DNA of 15,416 nucleotides, taken from contig PWQG01000279.1 in NCBI GenBank assembly GCA_003556835.1, forward strand, positions 1 through 15,416. The letters run 5' to 3'. The notes under the pieces were generated by a model, which saw only the letters and a list, made by a program, of their open reading frames with translations, did not search any database and was not told the origin of the DNA. The position numbers and the translations under genes were made by a program. Positions 15,079 through 15,416 of this stretch are shown in pieces; the stretch's first letter is position 1; every line of letters starts with the position of its first letter. Origin of the DNA: Gammaproteobacteria bacterium. GTDB taxonomy: Bacteria > Pseudomonadota > Gammaproteobacteria > Pseudomonadales > Pseudohongiellaceae.

Positions 15079-15416
15079 CCACCGTGAAAAAACTGCTCAT
15101 TGCCAATCGCGGCGAAATCGCCTGCCGCATACTGCGCACAGCCCGGGCCATGGGAATCGAGTGTGCAGCCGTGCATTCGGATGCGGACACACACGCACCA
15201 CACGTGCAACTCGCGGATGTGGCATTCGCCATCGGCCCTCCGGAGAGCCGCGACAGTTACCTGAACATCGAGCGCATTGTTGAGGCGGCCCGGAAGTGGC
15301 AGGCCGATGCCATCCATCCGGGTTACGGCTTCCTGTCCGAAAACGCAGACTTCGCCGAAGCCGTGTCAGAAGCGGGCATGCAGTTTGTTGGCCCCGATGC
15401 CCGCGCGATCCGCGAC
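15075..15416 (+). CDS. liuD: Methylcrotonyl-CoA carboxylase alpha (biotin carboxylase) subunit, cut by the window end
   Basis: The complete protein would carboxylate its own biotin with ATP and bicarbonate and work with LiuB. Only 114 codons are visible. KKLLIANRGEIACRIL near the start is the biotin carboxylase N-terminus, and AIHPGYGFLSENADFAE (bases about 15307-15360) is the next conserved block. The ATP-grasp core and the biotinyl lysine are outside. GTG at 15075 overlaps the liuC stop (GTGA) and has GGTGA 6 nt upstream; a second in-frame GTG at 15084, three codons later, is equally possible from the protein. No ATG is available before the conserved region. Pyruvate or acetyl-CoA carboxylase subunits share these motifs, so the operon gives the specific name. 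Confidence 0.92.
   Translation, partial: MTTVKKLLIANRGEIACRILRTARAMGIECAAVHSDADTHAPHVQLADVAFAIGPPESRDSYLNIERIVEAARKWQADAIHPGYGFLSENADFAEAVSEAGMQFVGPDARAIRD

Overview
The window is a GC-rich stretch of bacterial chromosome with tightly packed, ordinary housekeeping and catabolic genes. Several features point to a gammaproteobacterium of the Pseudomonas/Oceanospirillales kind. The order pabB-thrH-cysH-cysB resembles the Pseudomonas aeruginosa neighbourhood as I remember it. CysH is the iron-sulfur APS reductase type, CysB is a full-length enterobacterial-type regulator, MsrA and Aer match pseudomonad forms, and leucine is degraded by a liu operon. I see no rRNA, tRNA, CRISPR array, insertion sequence or phage gene.

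Layout. (1) Bases 1-4562 hold folate, serine and sulfur metabolism. They contain the 3' part of pabB (+), thrH (-), cysH (+), cysB (-) and a cytosolic 5'-nucleotidase (-) whose stop codon overlaps the TTG start of cysB. (2) Bases 4709-6464 hold a patatin-like phospholipase (+) and msrA (-), which converge and overlap by 116 bp. (3) Bases 6574-11342 form a signalling block: a possible 43-codon leader ORF, a 1002-residue PAS/PAS/GAF/PAS/GGDEF/EAL protein whose two c-di-GMP catalytic motifs both look intact, and an Aer-type PAS chemoreceptor, all on the + strand. (4) Bases 11444-15416 hold the leucine/isovalerate operon liuA-liuB-liuC-liuD, cut by the window end inside liuD.

How the genes fit together. 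ThrH can release serine from phosphoserine, and serine is the carbon skeleton of cysteine. CysH makes sulfite and AMP from adenylyl sulfate, and CysB is the expected activator of sulfate assimilation. The nucleotidase belongs to a family known for acting on AMP, so its coupling to cysB suggests a link to AMP from the CysH reaction; this is inference. The liu genes convert isovaleryl-CoA to 3-methylcrotonyl-CoA, then 3-methylglutaconyl-CoA, then HMG-CoA. The HMG-CoA lyase expected after liuD lies outside the window.

The regions longer than about 80 bp without a confident gene are 1729-1916, 4563-4708, 6465-6573 and 11343-11443. All are gene-start regions with at most weak promoter candidates. 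No intergenic stretch exceeds 300 bp. I found no clear previously undescribed system. The best leads are the small coupled ORF before the c-di-GMP enzyme, the nucleotidase-cysB coupling, and the phospholipase tail encoded antisense to the MsrA active-site region.
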